A stretch of 64,000 bases of DNA. It comes from Jingyaoa shaoxingensis. GTDB lineage: Bacteria > Bacillota > Clostridia > Lachnospirales > Lachnospiraceae. The stretch spans positions 767,371 to 831,370 of the forward strand of contig NZ_JACRSZ010000001.1 of the NCBI RefSeq assembly GCF_014385005.1. The letters run 5' to 3'. The translations under genes and the position numbers were made by a program. The notes under the pieces are model-generated. The model was not told where the DNA came from. It searched no databases and was given only the letters and a program-made list of their open reading frames with translations. This document shows, piece after piece, positions 60,132 to 64,000 of this stretch (positions within the stretch are counted from its first letter, which is position 1; each line of letters begins with the position of its first letter).

Positions 60132-63100
60132 TTATCTGCGTTCATTCTTTCTGCGACGTCTGATGTATACGACGATCACTGCCGCAGATACTGCCAGTGC
60201 ACCTGCCAGTGCACCAATCGGTGTGTTATCACCGGTCTTGGCCGCTGTAGTTGTCTGCTTATCAGGCTTTTTGCCTTTTGATTCAGTCTCTGTCTGTTTC
60301 TCAGATTCAGACTCTGTCTCTGATTCAGACTCTGTTTCTGTTTCAGATTCACTTTCTTCCTCAGATGTTTCGCTGTTCGTAATCGTTACCTCCGCAGTAT
60401 CGTTCTGAGCATCTAATGTCACTTCTCCATTGGTTACTTCTACGTCATAAGCGAATTTGTCATCATTTGTCACAAGATTGCCATCTTTGTCTACTTCTGC
60501 AACATACAGGTTCACAACTGTTCCAGCCGGATAAAGCGGTACTGTAATCTCAACATTCGTTTCTGATGATCCATTCATGTTCAGTTCAATGATGTTCTCT
60601 GATACGGCATCAGAAAGTGTTGTACACTCTTTGTCTGCAAAGAGACCTGCGTAGAATGTTTCATTGGTCTCTTTCGCATTACCGTCTACATCTACCACTT
60701 TTTTGACGATTCTCAGGGATGCATCTACATTGTAACCATCCGGTATTGTCAGGAATACATTATCAAAATGTACTTCTTTGGTTCCGTCTGCTTTTTCAAT
60801 GGTCACTCTGTTGCCATCACCAAAGTTCACGGTATAACGAACCCCATCTTCTGTGGTACCTGCTTTGTAGCTTGTACCATCCGCGGTACATTCACCTACA
60901 TAATAGGTGGTATCTTCTTTCAGATTCTCAAATGTTACTGTGGATGATGATGCATTCTTGAATTCCAGTGCTTTTACATTGGAAATTCGTTTTGTGCAGG
61001 CTTCGTCTGCGTACAGAGCTACATAGTAGGTCGCATCTTCGGCGCTGAGCGTGTTGCCAAAAATGGTTCCCAGCTTCTTGGTTACTTCAATGGCTTTATC
61101 TGTCTGCTCTGTCTTCGTATCCTCTACCAGCAGCACACCATCCTTAGATGCAGCTGTTGTCTTGTCTGCATCGATGGTTCCATCTTCCTTCAGTACAAAT
61201 GTCGTATCTTCAGTCAGATCATATCCATCCGGTGCTGTCATTTCGTGCAGTGTGTAAGTTTCGCCTGTCACCAGACCGGTTACTTCGTGAGATTCCTTCG
61301 TAGAAACCCATTCATCTACTACATTGCCATCCTGATCAAGAATCTGTAAGTATGCACCTTCCACAAGCTTGCCGTCAGCAATGTCAACCTTGTTGATCTT
61401 GACAGAAGTGATGGTGTTGGTGATGTCATAATCTTTTACTGTTGAAATGTAACCATCTATCGGGTTCTCATCCACAGTATAAGTATATGCTGTTTTACCA
61501 TCCTCACTGTACAGTTCAAGATCTGTCCAGCTGTATTTCCAGTTATCTTTCGCGGTTACTTCCTTGCTGTCGATCTGTTCTCCGTTCTGGTACAGATTTA
61601 CTGTGATACTTTCTGGAAGCTCGGTTCCTTCCGGTACATTCCAGGTCTTCGTTCCGCTGACTTCCGTCGTTCCTGTGATGGTATTTGTGATATTGTAAAC
61701 ACTGACTGCTTTTTCATATCCTTCCACTGCTTCTTCATCTACAGTATAAAGATATGCAGTCTTTCCATCTTCACTGTACGCTGCAAGATCTGTCCAGCTG
61801 TACTTCCAGTCATCTTCCGCTGTCACTTTCTTACTGTCAATCTTGTCTCCGTTCTGGTACAGGTTTACTGTAATGCTTTCCGGCAATTCAGTTCCTTCCG
61901 GTACATCCCAGGTCTTTTCACCTTCTACGATGATCTTATCACTTCTTATATTGGTGATATCATAGCCGTCAATGGTCTTATTGTAGCCCGCTACTGGCTC
62001 TTCATCTACCGTATAGGTGTATGCGGTCTTTCCATCTTCACTGTATTTTGGCAGATCAGCAAAACTGTAATTCCAGTTGTCTTCTGCGGTTACTTCCTTC
62101 CTGTCGATCGGTTCACCATTCCGATTCAGGATTACCGTGATGCTTTCTGGAAGCTCGGTTCCTTCCGGCACATTCCAGGTCTTCGTTCCGCTGACTTCTG
62201 TGGTTCCTGTAATCGTATTGATGATATCGTAGCCGTCTACATCTGAAAGATAGCCTTCTACTTCTTCCTCATCTACCGTGTAAGTGTAGGCGATCTTTCC
62301 GTCTTCACTGTATTCTGGCAGATCAGTAAAACTGTAATTCCAGTTATCTTCTGCGGTTACTTCCTTCCTGTCGATCGGTTCATCATTGCGATACAGATTT
62401 ACAGTGATGCTTTCTGGAAGTTCGGTTCCTTCCGGCACATTCCAGGTCTTCGTTCCGCTGACTTCTGTGGTTCCTGTAATCGTATTGATGATATCGTAGC
62501 CGTCTACATCTGAAAGATAGCCTTCTACTTCTTCCTCATCTACCGTGTAAGTATAGGCGGTCTTTCCGTCTTCGCTGTATTCTGCAAGATCTGTCCAGCT
62601 GTAGCTCCAGTCTTCTTCTGCTGTTACTTCCTTGCTGTCAATCCATTCATTATTGCGATACAGATTTACGGTAATACTTTCTGGAAGTTCAGTTCCTTCC
62701 GGTGCATTCCAGGTCTTCGTTCCGCTGACTTCCGTCGTTCCTGTAATCGTATTGATGATATCGTAGCCGTCTACATCTGAAAGATAGCCTTCTACTTCTT
62801 CCTCATCTACCGTGTAAGTGTAGGCGGTCTTTCCGTCTTCGCTGTATTCTGCAAGATCTGTCCAGCTGTAGCTCCAGTCTTCTTCTGCTGTTACTTCTTT
62901 GCTGTCAATCCATTCATTATTGCGATACAGATTTACGGTAATACTTTCTGGAAGTTCAGTTCCTTCCGGTACATTCCAGGTCTTCGTTCCGCTGACTTCC
63001 GTCGTTCCTGTAATCGTATTGATGATATCGTAGCCGTCTACATCTGAAAGATAGCCTTCTACTTCTTTTTCCTCTACTGTATAGGTATAGGCGGTCTTTC

Positions 63101-64000
63101 CATTTTCACTGTATTTTGGCAGATCAGTAAAGCTGTACTTCCACTCATCCTTGGCTGTTACTGTCTTACTGTCAATCCATTCATTATTGCGATACAGATT
63201 TACGGTAATACTTTCTGGAAGTTCAGTTCCTTCCGGTACATTCCAGGTCTTCGTTCCGCTGACTTCCGTCGTTCCTGTAATCGTATTGATGATATCGTAG
63301 CCGTCTACATCTGAAAGATAGCCTTCTACTTCTTTTTCCTCTACTGTATAGGTATAGGCGGTCTTTCCATTTTCACTGTATTTTGGCAGATCAGTAAAGC
63401 TGTACTTCCACTCATCCTTGGCTGTTACTGTCTTACTGTCAATCCATTCATTATTGCGATACAGATTTACGGTAATACTTTCTGGAAGTTCAGTTCCTTC
63501 CGGTACATTCCAGGTCTTCGTTCCGCTGACTTCCGTCGTTCCTGTAATCGTATTGATGATATCGTAGCCTTCTACTTCTGAACGATAGCCATCCATTTCT
63601 GCCTCACCTACCGTGTAGGTGTAGGCGGTCTTTCCGTCCGCGCTGTATTCTGGCAGATCAGTAAAGCTGTACTTCCACTCATCCTTGGCTGTTACTGTCT
63701 TACTGTCGATCGGTTTATCATTACGCTTCAGGATTACCGTGATGCTTTCCGGCAGCTTCGTTCCTTCCGGCACATTCCAGGTCTTCGTTCCCTCTACCTT
63801 CGTGGTTCCCGTGATCGTGTTGGTGATGTTGTAGCCGCTGACTGCCTTCTCATATCCGGAAACTTCTTCCTCATCTACCTTGTAGGTGTATGCGGTCTTT
63901 CCGTCTTCGCTGTACGCTTCAAGATCTGTCCAGCTGTACTTCCAGCCGTCCTCTGCGGTTACTGTCTTGCTGCCGATCTTGGTTCCGTTCTGGTACAGGT
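60132..64000 (-). CDS. Cna-B-repeat surface adhesin, sortase-type anchor (5' end outside window)
   Basis: At least 1289 codons; the frame is open to the window edge. Nine full plus one partial Cna-B repeats of about 89 aa, each with GTKTWNVPEGT and YTYTV-E, which carry the Lys and Glu used for isopeptide bonds in this fold. Next a SpaA-like domain (YLQILDQDGNVVDEW), two further beta domains, a Ser/Glu-rich wall-spanning stretch and TAAKTGDNTP, a membrane helix and RRRRKNERR: a variant sortase signal (KTGD rather than LPxTG). Long stalk for attachment. Two neighbouring repeats are almost identical at DNA level. Confidence 0.93.
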   Translation of the reverse strand, partial: LYQNGTKIGSKTVTAEDGWKYSWTDLEAYSEDGKTAYTYKVDEEEVSGYEKAVSGYNITNTITGTTKVEGTKTWNVPEGTKLPESITVILKRNDKPIDSKTVTAKDEWKYSFTDLPEYSADGKTAYTYTVGEAEMDGYRSEVEGYDIINTITGTTEVSGTKTWNVPEGTELPESITVNLYRNNEWIDSKTVTAKDEWKYSFTDLPKYSENGKTAYTYTVEEKEVEGYLSDVDGYDIINTITGTTEVSGTKTWNVPEGTELPESITVNLYRNNEWIDSKTVTAKDEWKYSFTDLPKYSENGKTAYTYTVEEKEVEGYLSDVDGYDIINTITGTTEVSGTKTWNVPEGTELPESITVNLYRNNEWIDSKEVTAEEDWSYSWTDLAEYSEDGKTAYTYTVDEEEVEGYLSDVDGYDIINTITGTTEVSGTKTWNAPEGTELPESITVNLYRNNEWIDSKEVTAEEDWSYSWTDLAEYSEDGKTAYTYTVDEEEVEGYLSDVDGYDIINTITGTTEVSGTKTWNVPEGTELPESITVNLYRNDEPIDRKEVTAEDNWNYSFTDLPEYSEDGKIAYTYTVDEEEVEGYLSDVDGYDIINTITGTTEVSGTKTWNVPEGTELPESITVILNRNGEPIDRKEVTAEDNWNYSFADLPKYSEDGKTAYTYTVDEEPVAGYNKTIDGYDITNIRSDKIIVEGEKTWDVPEGTELPESITVNLYQNGDKIDSKKVTAEDDWKYSWTDLAAYSEDGKTAYLYTVDEEAVEGYEKAVSVYNITNTITGTTEVSGTKTWNVPEGTELPESITVNLYQNGEQIDSKEVTAKDNWKYSWTDLELYSEDGKTAYTYTVDENPIDGYISTVKDYDITNTITSVKINKVDIADGKLVEGAYLQILDQDGNVVDEWVSTKESHEVTGLVTGETYTLHEMTAPDGYDLTEDTTFVLKEDGTIDADKTTAASKDGVLLVEDTKTEQTDKAIEVTKKLGTIFGNTLSAEDATYYVALYADEACTKRISNVKALEFKNASSSTVTFENLKEDTTYYVGECTADGTSYKAGTTEDGVRYTVNFGDGNRVTIEKADGTKEVHFDNVFLTIPDGYNVDASLRIVKKVVDVDGNAKETNETFYAGLFADKECTTLSDAVSENIIELNMNGSSETNVEITVPLYPAGTVVNLYVAEVDKDGNLVTNDDKFAYDVEVTNGEVTLDAQNDTAEVTITNSETSEEESESETETESESETESESEKQTETESKGKKPDKQTTTAAKTGDNTPIGALAGALAVSAAVIVVYIRRRRKNERR
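61389..64000. repeat. 267-bp tandem repeats coding for Cna-B domains
   Basis: Ten units, period 267 bp for the inner ones; the units ending near 63226 and 63493 differ at very few bases. Outer units are more diverged. This is a likely site of repeat-number change. Confidence 0.88.

Noticed and set aside
61389..64000. CRISPR or phage repeat region
   Set aside because: The repeats are in-frame Cna-B protein domains of 267 bp.

Overview
The window looks like a chromosomal segment of a low-GC anaerobic Firmicute of the Lachnospiraceae type (Blautia/Ruminococcus/Dorea-like). The grounds are the 3' end of the oxygen-sensitive ribonucleotide reductase nrdD, CIRCE-controlled Hsp20 genes, many GGDEF/HD-GYP proteins, GHKL/LytTR two-component pairs, Opp-type transporters, and a Cna-B-repeat surface protein with an ...KTGD sorting tail. 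The assignment is inferred from gene content; no database was searched.

Layout. 0-6.4 kb is core-like: nrdD end, a GGDEF-REC-HD-GYP fusion protein, a zinc-finger-less DnaJ, a YfbR-like HD phosphohydrolase and two Hsp20 genes behind a CIRCE promoter. 6.4-12.9 kb is a scar zone: an integrase fossil carrying four 53-bp tandem repeats, then a decayed BREX-1 locus. In that locus pglZ survives only as its 5' end and pglX only as its 3' part, but three genes lying between them are intact. Fragments of an ORF6N gene and a replication-initiator-like gene follow, then an intact DUF1016 nuclease. 12.9-20.1 kb is a signalling operon (lipoprotein SBP with a 5'-nucleotidase-like C-domain, then two hybrid histidine kinases) preceded by a recognisable class I c-di-GMP riboswitch with a terminator. 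20.9-24.4 kb is feoAB with a divergent AraC regulator. 24.4-26.7 kb is another scar (truncated integrase, AraC remnant, tRNA-3'-half-like sequence).

26.7-29.8 kb holds a BAAT-type hydrolase, an LCM/TcmP-type methyltransferase, a methyltransferase pseudogene with an internal deletion, and a PanE-like reductase. 30.0-39.7 kb is a complete import locus: OppBCDF-type ABC transporter with its binding protein, an AraC regulator and two fused half-transporters of the IrtAB/YbtPQ kind, suggesting metal or metallophore uptake. 39.9-51.4 kb is a signalling island: a GAF-GGDEF protein with a broken polysaccharide-type pair, two GHKL/LytTR systems, exported proteins, and a duplicated control cassette (pseudo-receiver gene plus divergent LytTR-type promoter) placed in front of two different output genes.

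51.5-56.3 kb carries HipBA, two paralogous small proteins under matching promoters, DegV, a MntA/HepT pair and gene fragments. 56.3-59.9 kb has a tandem HD-GYP protein and a redox operon (TlpA-like, CD1871A-like CXXC peptide, polyferredoxin). The window ends inside a very long Cna-B adhesin gene.

Taken together, c-di-GMP is the main theme: three predicted turnover proteins, a degenerate tandem HD-GYP and one riboswitch. A second theme is repeated insertion and deletion of defence and mobile modules, which left paired repeats and junctions.
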